NCBI GenBank assembly: GCA_005793785.1
Contig: SXPW01000032.1
Span: 1-20,378 of the forward strand
From: Actinomycetota bacterium
Lineage (GTDB): Bacteria; Actinomycetota; Acidimicrobiia; Acidimicrobiales; Ilumatobacteraceae
Direction of reading: 5' to 3'
DNA length: 20,378 bases
Shown here: positions 14,067-20,378 of the stretch, in pieces
Numbering within the stretch: position 1 is the first letter of the stretch
Layout: every line of letters begins with the position of its first letter
Notes under the pieces: model-generated
What the model saw: the letters and a program-made list of their open reading frames with translations, nothing else
What the model was told of the DNA's origin: nothing
The model's database searches: none
Made by a program: the position numbers and the translations under genes

Positions 14067-15028
14067 CCATCCACCCGCATCGCCACGTGATCATCATCGG
14101 CTCGGGTCCGGCCGGACTCACCGCTGCGGTGTATGTCGCGCGCGCTTCGTTGTCGCCGCTCGTCATCGAGGGTGAACCATCGTCAACATCCGACCAACCC
14201 GGTGGACAACTCATGCTCACCACGGAGGTGGAGAACTTCCCGGGCTTTCCCGAAGGTGTGCAGGGCCCCGAATTGATGCAGCGCATGCGCGATCAAGCGG
14301 CACGCTTCGGCGCGGAATATCTCACCGAAAAGGCAACAAAAGTGGACTTTTCGTCGCATCCGAAGCGAGTCTGGGTGCGTGGTGACGAATACACGGCAGA
14401 TGTCGTCATCGTGAGCACGGGAGCACGCTCACTGATGTTGGGGTTGGCTGACGAGACACGACTCATCGGACACGGTGTCTCCACGTGTGCGACCTGCGAC
14501 GGGTTCTTCTTTCGCGGCCAAGAAATCGCGGTGGTTGGTGGAGGTGACTCCGCAATCGAGGAAGCGTCGTTCCTCACCAAGTTCGCCTCCAAGGTCACCA
14601 TCATCCACCGCCGCGACAAGTTCCGTGCCTCAAAAATCATGCAGGAACGTGCCCTCTCCAACCCGAAGATTGCGGTGCGTTGGAACGCCCAGGTCACGCG
14701 TCTCGTCGGCGACGCAAAACTGTCCGCAATCGAGGTGACCGACACCGTCAACGGAACGACGGACACGATGCACATTGGCGGTCTCTTCGTCGCCATCGGG
14801 CATCGACCCAACACCGATCTCTTCGCCGGCATCCTCGACATGGATGACAACGGTTATCTTGTCACCCAGCCTGGTTCTTCGCGGACGAACATTGCGGGGG
14901 TATTTGCCTGCGGTGACGTACAGGACCACACCTACCGACAGGCCATCACCGCGGCAGGCTCGGGTTGCATGGCGGCAATCGACGCAGAGCGCTGGTTGGA
15001 ACACCATCACTCGACTGCCAACAAGTAG
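14063..15028 (+). CDS. trxB: Thioredoxin reductase
   Basis: This FAD enzyme transfers electrons from NADPH to thioredoxin. The 321-residue product has the FAD-binding GSGPAG (13-18), the redox-active CATC (142-145) in the CATCDGFFF context typical of actinobacteria, the NADPH-binding GGGDSA (159-164), HRRDKFRAS (182-190) and the C-terminal FAD motif GDVQD (284-288). The ATG at 14063 is preferred because it overlaps the previous stop and has AAAGGA eight nt upstream; the longer open frame from 13973 lies inside the neighbouring gene. trxA follows after 10 nt, giving a complete NADPH-to-thioredoxin disulfide-reducing pair. Confidence 0.97.
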   Translation: MTIHPHRHVIIIGSGPAGLTAAVYVARASLSPLVIEGEPSSTSDQPGGQLMLTTEVENFPGFPEGVQGPELMQRMRDQAARFGAEYLTEKATKVDFSSHPKRVWVRGDEYTADVVIVSTGARSLMLGLADETRLIGHGVSTCATCDGFFFRGQEIAVVGGGDSAIEEASFLTKFASKVTIIHRRDKFRASKIMQERALSNPKIAVRWNAQVTRLVGDAKLSAIEVTDTVNGTTDTMHIGGLFVAIGHRPNTDLFAGILDMDDNGYLVTQPGSSRTNIAGVFACGDVQDHTYRQAITAAGSGCMAAIDAERWLEHHHSTANK

Positions 15029-15031
15029 CGT
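15026..15031 (+). promoter_or_regulatory. Candidate -10 element of trxA (TAGCGT), overlapping the trxB stop
   Basis: The TAG stop of trxB is the first half of TAGCGT, which lies seven nt before ATG 15039. No Shine-Dalgarno sequence fits in the 10-nt gap, so trxA may have its own leaderless transcript. Overlap with a stop codon makes coincidence possible. Confidence 0.35.
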
Positions 15032-15038
15032 GTCGTTC

Positions 15039-15368
15039 ATGGCCGGCAACGTCATCACTCTCACCACCGACAACTTCGATGAGACCATTCGTTCCGCCAC
15101 CACTCCCGTCCTCGTCGACTTCTGGGCGGAATGGTGCGGACCGTGCAAACAAATCGATCCCGTCATCCGCGAAATCGCCACCGAGAAGGCCGGGGCGCTC
15201 ACGGTCGCAAAACTGAACGTCGACGACCACGGAGATATTGCGATGCGTTACAAGGTCATGAGCATTCCGACGATGATCGTGTTCAAGGACGGGAAACTGG
15301 TGGACACCCTCGTGGGTGCACGTGGAAAAGCCGCCCTCCTGAGTGACCTCGCCAAACACCTCGGCTAG
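15039..15368 (+). CDS. trxA: Thioredoxin
   Basis: This 109-residue cytosolic protein-disulfide reductant is reduced by the TrxB encoded just upstream. It shows the active site WCGPC (32-36) in WAEWCGPCK, the conserved aspartate in VLVDFWAEW, LNVDDHGDIAMRY (59-71) and the cis-proline P77 in SIPTMIVFKDG. Full family length. ATG 15039 is chosen; GTG 15030 in frame would add three residues. Convergent with parB across a 134-nt spacer containing two DnaA-box-like sites. Confidence 0.96.
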   Translation: MAGNVITLTTDNFDETIRSATTPVLVDFWAEWCGPCKQIDPVIREIATEKAGALTVAKLNVDDHGDIAMRYKVMSIPTMIVFKDGKLVDTLVGARGKAALLSDLAKHLG

Positions 15369-15415
15369 CCCTTCTCGAACACCCCATCTCCTGTCGACTT
15401 TGTCGGTATTTCCTC

Positions 15416-15424
15416 GTATCCACA
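15416..15424 (+). promoter_or_regulatory. DnaA-box-like site GTATCCACA
   Basis: Eight of nine bases match TTATCCACA. It lies in the convergent trxA/parB spacer, in the same orientation as the box at 15440 and 24 nt from it. Confidence 0.5.
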
Positions 15425-15439
15425 GCACTTTCCCCAATG

Positions 15440-15448
15440 TTGTCCACA
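15440..15448 (+). promoter_or_regulatory. DnaA box TTGTCCACA
   Basis: This is a perfect match to the high-GC actinobacterial DnaA box TTGTCCACA, outside any coding region. It sits in the 13-nt loop of a 7-bp inverted repeat, TCCCCAA (15431-15437) and TTGGGGA (15451-15457). Confidence 0.6.
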
Positions 15449-15479
15449 GGTTGGGGACACCGTGAGGTGAACGTCAAGG

Positions 15480-15496
15480 CTCAAGAACGACTTGAG
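15480..15496. terminator. Possible weak bidirectional terminator between trxA and parB
   Basis: CTCAAG-AACGA-CTTGAG is a perfect 6-bp hairpin seven nt from the parB stop, between two converging genes. Neither side has a long T tract (GGTTGATT on the plus strand), so intrinsic termination would be weak. Confidence 0.35.
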
Positions 15497-15502
15497 GGTT
15501 GA

Positions 15503-16372
15503 TTATGCGCCGAGGATGGCACGGGCAATACGTTCCAAATCTGCCAAGTCGGCGAACTCCACCGACAATTTTCCGCGCGTGGAACGCGTAGGTTCCACCA
15601 CCTCGACGCGTGTCGACAAGTGCTCGGCGACCAGGTGCGCCACGTCAACCAATGCCGGATCGCCGGTTGTTTTCTGACGCCGACTCGCTGGTTTCTTCCG
15701 TGCTGATGTACCAGAAGTGGTAATCAAGCCTTCCGTGGCTCTAACGGAAAGCCCTTCTCGCACCACCTGTTGGGCAAGTTTTTCCTGTTGTGCCCTGTCC
15801 GTCACGCTGAGCAAGACCTTGGCGTGACCAGCAGACAGTCGACGGTCGGCAATCAACTGTTGCACCGAGGCGGGTAACGCGAGCAACCGAATGGAATTGC
15901 TGATCGTCGCACGATTCTTGCCAACACGAGTCGCCAGTTGATCATGGGTCAATCGAAAGTCCTCGAGGAGTTGCTGGTACGCGGCGGCTTCTTCGAGTGG
16001 TCCAAGATCTTCGCGATGCACGTTCTCGATGAGTGCTTGCTCGGCCGAGCCTGCATCCGTGGTGTCCCGCACGATGATGGGCACATGCGTCAAACCAGCG
16101 CGTTGTGCTGCCTTCAAACGTCGTTCACCGGCGATCAGTTGAAAGGCTCCGGGACGAAGGGTGCGCACCAAGAGTGGCTGAAGAACACCAACGGCGCGAA
16201 TCGACGCCGCAAGTTCCGTAAGCGCCTCATCGTCAAAATGCATGCGGGGTTGATGGGGATTGACATCAATCGCCGAAATCGGCGCTTCCGCGAGACTTCC
16301 TGTGACGGGTGGCACACCTCCCCCGCTGGGAATCAGCGATCCGAGACCCTTCCCCGACTTAAGCCCGGCCAT
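15503..16372 (-). CDS. parB: Chromosome-partitioning protein ParB (CTPase clamp)
   Basis: ParB loads at parS as a CTP-dependent sliding clamp and hands the origin region to ParA. The 289-residue product has a short basic N-terminal tail and the ParB/Srx nucleotide domain with GERRLKAA (82-89) and ENVHREDLGPLEEA (116-129). A helix-turn-helix follows at THDQLATRVGKNRATISNSIRLL (142-164), with a lysine-rich linker (225-236) and a C-terminal dimerisation region ending FADLADLERIARAILGA. ATG 16372 is chosen because GGAGGTGG lies just upstream and MAGLKSGKGLGSLIP is the usual opening; the frame extends further but inside parA. It overlaps the parA end by 14 nt, showing an operon. Confidence 0.96.
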   Translation of the reverse strand: MAGLKSGKGLGSLIPSGGGVPPVTGSLAEAPISAIDVNPHQPRMHFDDEALTELAASIRAVGVLQPLLVRTLRPGAFQLIAGERRLKAAQRAGLTHVPIIVRDTTDAGSAEQALIENVHREDLGPLEEAAAYQQLLEDFRLTHDQLATRVGKNRATISNSIRLLALPASVQQLIADRRLSAGHAKVLLSVTDRAQQEKLAQQVVREGLSVRATEGLITTSGTSARKKPASRRQKTTGDPALVDVAHLVAEHLSTRVEVVEPTRSTRGKLSVEFADLADLERIARAILGA

Positions 16373-17135
16373 GGACCACCTCCACTGCTGCTGCACGATA
16401 GGCCGTCGCGCCGACGCCTGATGGATCCAGTACCACGACGGGTTGCCCGTGGCTCGGTGATTCAGCAATCTTCACCGTGCGTGGGATAACCGTCGTGAGC
16501 ACCTTCGCGCCGAAGTGCTCTCGAACTTCCTTCACCACATCGGACGACAACCTGGTGCGAGAATCAAACATCTGGCACAAAATCGTGCTGACCTGCAATT
16601 GTGGATTCAAATTCTTGTTGACGAGCTCGATGTTCCGGAGTAATTGTGCCAAACCCTCGAGGGCGTAGTACTCACACTGGACCGGAACAAGGACCTCCCC
16701 TGCTGCCGTCAAGGCGTTGACCGTCAACAGCCCCAACGAAGGCGGGCAGTCGATGAAGACATAGTCGTACTCGGTAGCAACGCGCTCCACCGCCTTGCGT
16801 AGTCGCGTTTCTCGGCCCATCATCGGAACGAGTTCAATTTCTGCTCCGGCCAGGTCAAGGTTGGCAGGCACGACGAACAACCCCTTGACGGCGCTGGCTT
16901 GCACCACGTCTTCGATCGGTGTTTCTTGCAGCAACACGTCGTACACGCTCTGCTGGAGGGCCCGAATATCAATCCCCAAGCCGGTGGAGGCGTTTCCTTG
17001 CGGATCCAGGTCCACCACAAGGACACGGTGTCCCAGGAGCGCAATGCTTGCCGACAAATTGACTACGGCAGTGGTCTTGCCAACCCCTCCTTTCTGGTTC
17101 GCAACCGCCACTACTCGAGGGCCCGACGTGCTCAC
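16359..17135 (-). CDS. parA: Chromosome-partitioning ATPase ParA (Soj)
   Basis: This Walker-type ATPase binds DNA non-specifically and moves ParB-parS complexes. With the start at GTG 17135, four nt after the rsmG stop, the product is 258 residues. It shows the deviant Walker A KGGVGKTT (15-22) with both lysines, Walker A' VDLDPQGNASTGLG (41-54), and Walker B VFIDCPPSLGLLTVNAL (126-142). An in-frame GTG at 17159 would add eight residues and overlap rsmG; neither start has a well-placed Shine-Dalgarno sequence. The order rsmG-parA-parB beside khpB-yidC-rnpA-rpmH is the standard origin-proximal block. Confidence 0.96.
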   Translation of the reverse strand: MSTSGPRVVAVANQKGGVGKTTAVVNLSASIALLGHRVLVVDLDPQGNASTGLGIDIRALQQSVYDVLLQETPIEDVVQASAVKGLFVVPANLDLAGAEIELVPMMGRETRLRKAVERVATEYDYVFIDCPPSLGLLTVNALTAAGEVLVPVQCEYYALEGLAQLLRNIELVNKNLNPQLQVSTILCQMFDSRTRLSSDVVKEVREHFGAKVLTTVIPRTVKIAESPSHGQPVVVLDPSGVGATAYRAAAVEVVHGRA

Positions 17136-17139
17136 GCCT

Positions 17140-17745
17140 TCAGAGTACTGGAGGGGCACCGGCCGGTTGCGTCACCGACTCCCCCAGCGGTGGTTCCACG
17201 TGGAACCGAACCACCGCGCCACACCGTTCCGGTGGACCGACTCCCAATGATTCCACCCAACTGGGTTCCCAACGAGAACCGTCGGTGGTTGGTGGCTCAC
17301 TGATGACCACCCACCCACCACGGCGCACCAGGACCACGGCAAGTGGCAGCGTCAGACGAGGCTCACCAAACCCGCGTGCCACCACCGCGTCGTGGGAATG
17401 TCGCCACGCGGCGCTCTGGGCCATGGCTTCGGCGTCATCCTCGACGACCTGCACGCGGTGACTCCAGTCCAACGCGTTGACGGCTCGTCGGAGCGCGTCC
17501 GTGCGTTTTGCGCGTCGATCCACCAGGGTGACTCGGACATTCGGTCGATCGAGGGCGATAACGAGGCCGGGAATCCCGGCACCCGACCCCATGTCCAATA
17601 CGGAGCCAACATCTGCGGGAAGCGCGGCCACGAAGTGGCGGGCGTGTTCGATCACTTCTGCTACCGGTCGTGCGCCAAGGCCACCTTCGGCCTGTGCCCG
17701 TTCCAAAATACCGATGAGCGTCAGTTCACCGGCACTCTTGGACAT
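17140..17745 (-). CDS. rsmG: 16S rRNA (guanine-N7) methyltransferase RsmG (GidB)
   Basis: RsmG methylates the G527-equivalent of 16S rRNA using S-adenosylmethionine; loss gives low-level streptomycin resistance in other bacteria. The 201-residue product has the SAM-binding VLDMGSGAGIPGLV (49-62), the acidic VTLVDRRAKRTDALRRA (72-88) and VVARGFGEP (121-129). ATG 17745 is chosen over the longer frame because the upstream part lies within khpB. TACGCT is six nt upstream of it, with no Shine-Dalgarno sequence, which fits a leaderless transcript. The 3' part carries a parS-like palindrome read as FHVEP (181-185). Confidence 0.94.
   Translation of the reverse strand: MSKSAGELTLIGILERAQAEGGLGARPVAEVIEHARHFVAALPADVGSVLDMGSGAGIPGLVIALDRPNVRVTLVDRRAKRTDALRRAVNALDWSHRVQVVEDDAEAMAQSAAWRHSHDAVVARGFGEPRLTLPLAVVLVRRGGWVVISEPPTTDGSRWEPSWVESLGVGPPERCGAVVRFHVEPPLGESVTQPAGAPPVL
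17192..17207. promoter_or_regulatory. parS-like ParB loading site
   Basis: GGTTCCACGTGGAACC is a perfect 16-bp palindrome. It matches the TGTTTCACGTGAAACA consensus at 12 of 16 positions, with the changes arranged symmetrically. It lies within rsmG and only some 60 bp upstream of parA. I found no other copy of this quality in the window. Confidence 0.7.
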
Positions 17746-17751
17746 AGCCCC

Positions 17752-17757
17752 AGCGTA
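17752..17757 (-). promoter_or_regulatory. Candidate -10 element of rsmG-parA-parB (TACGCT)
   Basis: TACGCT lies in the 28-nt khpB-rsmG spacer, six nt before ATG 17745. The same hexamer stands before DegV. It could drive a leaderless rsmG-parA-parB transcript. Confidence 0.45.
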
Positions 17758-17773
17758 GGTGGGGCAGTGGATC

Positions 17774-18628
17774 TCAGTTTGCTGGGGTACCCGGTGCTCG
17801 GGACACCACAACACGACGGAACGGATCATCACCTTCGGAATGGGTGACCACACCTTCCACGTTCGCCAAGGTGTCGTGCACGATCTTGCGATCGGCAGAG
17901 TTCATCGGCTCGAGAATGCGCGGGGTGCCCGTTTCCATGACGTCACTGGCCACTTTGTTGGCAAATCGGCCCAAGGCATCCTTTCGTCGCTGGCGATATC
18001 CGCCAACATCCACACGAAGTCGGGTGTCGTGGTCACCTAGGCGTCGCTGGCTGACCACTCGAGTGATGTCCTGCAACTGTGTCAAGGTCATCCCTCGTGC
18101 ACCCACGAACGTCGTCAGTTGTTCCCCGACCACCGATAATTCGATGTCGTCACCGTCAATGGTGGATTCCACCCGAGCGGGCAGTTCTGCCGCGGCAAAC
18201 AACCCTTCCAAAAATGTGGCGGCAGCGTCACGCACCGTGGCGGGCGGAACCTTTGGTCCGTCGTTCCGACGCGGCGTCCGATCGTCGTCCTCGTGATCAC
18301 GCTCTGATTGCTCGCTTCGACGACTGCGCTCGGGGCGACTCGGCGCATCACCGTCTCGACGTCGGTCACCGCCACGACTGCGCTGGCGAGTACGTCCGCC
18401 TCGTCGTTCGCCGCGTTCGCCGCCACGATCTCGTCGCGCGGTGTCACGAGTCGACGTTGGACGTACGCGTGCACGTACGACCGCCTCGCCTCGCATTCGT
18501 CCGAAGAGACCCGGCTTAGGTTCCTCGACCACTTCGATCTCTGCGTCCTCTCCGGCGACACCGAGTTGATCGAGTGCCATTGACTTGGCATCTTCCAATG
18601 TTGCCGCGGTGATTGTTACCCATTCCAT
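17774..18628 (-). CDS. khpB: RNA-binding protein KhpB (Jag): Jag-N, KH and R3H domains
   Basis: KhpB pairs with KhpA to bind RNA and affects cell division and elongation in Gram-positive bacteria. The 284-residue protein has a Jag-N domain (about 1-56, with LEDAKSMALDQLGV and KPGLFGRMRGEAVVRARV). Residues 57-128 form an extremely charged Arg/Asp/Glu/Gly-rich linker. The KH domain is at about 129-210, with a GARGMTLTQLQ loop (176-186). The R3H domain is at about 214-276, with R247 and H251 in RKIVH. ATG 18628 has AAGGAG eight nt upstream. It sits directly after yidC, its constant neighbour, and 28 nt before rsmG. Confidence 0.95.
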   Translation of the reverse strand: MEWVTITAATLEDAKSMALDQLGVAGEDAEIEVVEEPKPGLFGRMRGEAVVRARVRPTSTRDTARRDRGGERGERRGGRTRQRSRGGDRRRDGDAPSRPERSRRSEQSERDHEDDDRTPRRNDGPKVPPATVRDAAATFLEGLFAAAELPARVESTIDGDDIELSVVGEQLTTFVGARGMTLTQLQDITRVVSQRRLGDHDTRLRVDVGGYRQRRKDALGRFANKVASDVMETGTPRILEPMNSADRKIVHDTLANVEGVVTHSEGDDPFRRVVVSRAPGTPAN

Positions 18629-18689
18629 GTTGTGTGCTCCTTGTTGGAAATCGTTGATGGTGTGTTGTGGGACATTCGTGGTATAGAGG

Positions 18690-19649
18690 TCAGCGCTTCG
18701 GTGGTTTCGGGCGTTTTGGTGGAGTACTCGCACCGGGTGTGGGCGGGGTGATCTGCGTGGTGGGCTTGTTCTTGGGTGGAGTCACTCGCTTGCTGGTGAA
18801 CTCGTCGTTTTTGCCCGATTTTTCCTGCTTTTTCGGCTTTTTGGCATCGGCTTCGCTGATCTCGCGGGCCTTTGCACTGGCCTGTTGCGCCTGACGTCCG
18901 ATCGAATCGTCGGCTCCGTAGAACCGCTTCGTGATGTAGGCCTGTTGTCCGATACGCACCGCAGCCTGCACGAAGTAATACACGATGAGACCCGTCGGCA
19001 GCACCACCTGGAACACCGCAAAGAACACCGGCAAGTACTGCATGATCTTCTGTTGGCTCGCCGACATCGTTGGGCTCACCGTGCGCGACGCCACCATTCG
19101 TTGTTGGACCAAATAGAGCAATGCCAATCCGACGACGAGTCCGGCATAGATGAGTCCCCGCGCGAAATCTTCCCGCATCACATTGAGCGGCTGCACCGCT
19201 AAGTCGAGTCCGATCGAACGCATCTCGTCCTTCCCGACGAGTGATTGATACATCTCCGAGGACTCCGCCAGATGTTTCGGGGCGAATCCGGCTTCAGGTG
19301 ACGGTCGATAGGTGAGCCCCGTCAAGAGTCGAAACATCAACAAAAACACGGGCATTTGCGCGAGCAGCGGCAAACAGGAAGCCAGCGGGTTCACCTTGTG
19401 TTCCTGGTAGAGCTTCATCATCGCCTCGTTCAGACCCTGGCGGTCACCTTTGTGTTCGATCTGCAAGCGACGAAGCTCCGGCTGCAATCGCTGCATTTCC
19501 AACATGCCGCGCGTGCTCTTCAACGTGAGCGGCGTGATGACGAACATCACGACGATGGCCATCGATCCAATGGCAATCGAATAGTCGTTGCTCCAGGAAT
19601 AGATCCAGGCGATCAACCAACCGACAGCGTCAAAAATCGGGTCAAACAT
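18690..19649 (-). CDS. yidC: Membrane protein insertase YidC/Oxa1
   Basis: YidC inserts and folds inner-membrane proteins, alone or with SecYEG. The 319-residue Gram-positive type has transmembrane segments at about 24-43, 92-111, 163-182 and 203-228. The cytoplasmic hairpin after the first, LTLKSTRGMLEMQRLQPELRRLQ (41-63), carries basic residues of the hydrophilic groove region. The sequence MPVFLLMFRLLTG (99-111) is typical. The C-terminal 80 residues are lysine- and proline-rich (KRPKPPKR end) and may contact ribosomes. ATG 19649 overlaps the yidD end by 8 nt. Confidence 0.95.
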   Translation of the reverse strand: MFDPIFDAVGWLIAWIYSWSNDYSIAIGSMAIVVMFVITPLTLKSTRGMLEMQRLQPELRRLQIEHKGDRQGLNEAMMKLYQEHKVNPLASCLPLLAQMPVFLLMFRLLTGLTYRPSPEAGFAPKHLAESSEMYQSLVGKDEMRSIGLDLAVQPLNVMREDFARGLIYAGLVVGLALLYLVQQRMVASRTVSPTMSASQQKIMQYLPVFFAVFQVVLPTGLIVYYFVQAAVRIGQQAYITKRFYGADDSIGRQAQQASAKAREISEADAKKPKKQEKSGKNDEFTSKRVTPPKNKPTTQITPPTPGASTPPKRPKPPKR

Positions 19650-19953
19650 CGAGGTTCATCCTCTCGTTCTGGTGGGGGAGGTCACTACAAGTCCCCGGCG
19701 ATGGCACGGGGTCGTAGCCCGAGGGTCCGAAAGGACGACAGCGAACCAATCGACGCAATGCCATCCATCCGCCTTGCCACGGCCCATGTACGGCGATGGC
19801 CTCATGTGCGAAGGACGAACACGAAGGAAAAAACCGGCACGGCGACAGGACCCCGACGCGCTGATCTTGGTACCACTCGATCGCTCGCAACATCGCACGC
19901 TGCGTTTTCCCCAAGCTGTGGATATGCTCTGCGTTTGATGTGACGACGGTCAC
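19642..19953 (-). CDS. yidD: Membrane protein insertion efficiency factor YidD
   Basis: This small membrane-associated protein helps YidC-dependent insertion. The 103-residue product contains the family signature CRFFPSCSSFAHEAI (39-53), GGWMALRRLVRC (61-72) and PFGPSGYDPVP (74-84), including three conserved cysteines. The GTG start at 19953 overlaps the rnpA stop as GTGA and is preceded by AGGAG about seven nt upstream. It overlaps yidC by 8 nt. The N-terminus is about 15 residues longer than most homologues. Confidence 0.93.
   Translation of the reverse strand: MTVVTSNAEHIHSLGKTQRAMLRAIEWYQDQRVGVLSPCRFFPSCSSFAHEAIAVHGPWQGGWMALRRLVRCRPFGPSGYDPVPSPGTCSDLPHQNERMNLDV
19917..19925 (-). promoter_or_regulatory. 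DnaA-box-like site ATATCCACA
   Basis: On the minus strand 8 of 9 bases match TTATCCACA. It lies in the 5' coding part of yidD, so it may be coincidental. Confidence 0.3.
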
Positions 19954-20321
19954 ATTGAACTCCTGTTGGTGGTTTTTGCGGCGAAATCGGGTGATTGGAG
20001 ATTGGGGAGCGCGATCCCAAGCAGTCGATCGAGCGTCATCCCCAGCTGTCCCCAGTCGTTATCCACAAGAGGCTGTTCTACGCCGAGCAAATACCAACCG
20101 TGTGGCAGCGCGGCACTCCGGGCCCGCACCAGTGCTCGCAATTGGCGACGGACACGATTTCGCGTGACCGCAGAGCCGATTCGTTTCGGTGTTGCAAATG
20201 CCAAACACACTGCACCGGCAGCATCGTCGGGCACGACTCGCAGACTCAATCCACCATGACGAACGGCGCGAGAACCCGCAAAACGGGCGAATCCGTCTTG
20301 TCGAGAAATACGGGCGATCAC
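19950..20321 (-). CDS. rnpA: Ribonuclease P protein component
   Basis: This protein binds the RNase P RNA and helps remove 5' leaders from precursor tRNAs. The 123-residue product has FARFAGSRAVRHG near the N-terminus and the RNR signature in KRIGSAVTRNRVRRQLRALV (46-65), the conserved RNA-contacting helix. The GTG start at 20321 overlaps the rpmH stop as GTGA, the usual rpmH-rnpA coupling; there is no separate Shine-Dalgarno sequence. The C-terminal 15 residues after PNLQSPDF are variable. The gene contains a perfect DnaA box. Confidence 0.93.
   Translation of the reverse strand: MIARISRQDGFARFAGSRAVRHGGLSLRVVPDDAAGAVCLAFATPKRIGSAVTRNRVRRQLRALVRARSAALPHGWYLLGVEQPLVDNDWGQLGMTLDRLLGIALPNLQSPDFAAKTTNRSSM
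20059..20067 (+). promoter_or_regulatory. DnaA box TTATCCACA within rnpA
   Basis: This is a perfect 9-of-9 match to the classical DnaA box. It lies inside rnpA, which in actinobacteria is separated from dnaA and oriC only by rpmH and the origin region, so it may be an outlying origin box. Confidence 0.5.
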
Positions 20322-20378
20322 GCCGACAAACGGGCGCGGCCCTTGGAGCGACGCGACTTCAATACGGCACGACCAGCC
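20318..20378 (-). CDS. rpmH: 50S ribosomal protein bL34, C-terminal part
   Basis: Only the last 19 codons and stop are in the window, reading AGRAVLKSRRSKGRARLSA, the characteristic arginine- and lysine-rich end of bL34. The 5' part lies beyond the right edge, where dnaA and oriC would be expected next. The stop overlaps the rnpA start. Confidence 0.92.
   Translation of the reverse strand, partial: AGRAVLKSRRSKGRARLSA

Noticed and set aside
14201..14209. Reverse-strand TTGTCCACC in trxB as a DnaA box
   Set aside because: It encodes the conserved GGQ motif of thioredoxin reductase, so the match is explained by the protein.
15314..15329. GTGCACGTGGAAA in trxA as a second parS
   Set aside because: Only 11 of 16 bases match and the palindrome is broken, unlike the symmetric site in rsmG.
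15395..15405. CGAC-TTT-GTCG as a terminator after trxA
   Set aside because: A 4-bp stem followed by only a mixed T-rich stretch is too weak to call.

Overview
The window looks like a chromosomal segment next to oriC of a moderately high-GC actinobacterium. The gene order rpmH-rnpA-yidD-yidC-khpB-rsmG-parA-parB / trxA-trxB / DUF6049-cca / DUF5318-rpsF-ssb-rpsR-rplI-dnaB is the block known around the replication origin of Mycobacterium and Streptomyces. The bifunctional-type Dcd, the DUF5318 and DUF6049 genes and the kinase with a MurJ-type ectodomain point the same way. Class Acidimicrobiia is my best guess from the intermediate GC and the missing sigM, murJ and cwlM, but the sequence alone does not prove it. 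No CRISPR array, insertion sequence, phage gene or rRNA was seen.

Layout. (1) 1-2898: the 3' end of a CCG-domain Fe-S oxidoreductase gene broken by an in-frame TAG; then, on the minus strand, dcd followed by two overlapping Gfo/Idh/MocA dehydrogenase genes of visibly lower GC, the most accessory-looking part. (2) 2946-3016: a lone plus-strand tRNA-Gly(CCC). (3) 3021-8515, minus strand: cca, DUF5318, rpsF, ssb, rpsR, rplI, dnaB and a small membrane protein, covering tRNA 3' maturation, ribosome assembly and replication. (4) 8558-15368, plus strand: GNAT acetyltransferase, DUF6049 exported protein, DegV, membrane Ser/Thr kinase, small membrane protein, trxB, trxA, many joined by ATGA overlaps. 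(5) 15503-20378, minus strand: rpmH, rnpA, yidD, yidC, khpB, rsmG, parA, parB, covering membrane protein insertion, RNase P and chromosome partition. A parS-like palindrome lies in rsmG, and DnaA-box-like sites lie in rnpA, yidD, the trxA/parB spacer and the dnaB leader.

The least ordinary signals are regulatory or architectural. A TAnnnT hexamer recurs 6-11 nt before start codons that lack a Shine-Dalgarno sequence, which suggests leaderless transcripts. At both divergent junctions in the window the two outward-facing -10 hexamers are separated by exactly 17 bp, so each sits in the other's -35 position. A catalytically complete kinase carries an ectodomain like the one fused to MurJ in Mycobacterium, while murJ itself is absent from its usual slot, which holds a DegV gene. 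I found no clear evidence of a wholly new system; most of the window is conserved housekeeping sequence.
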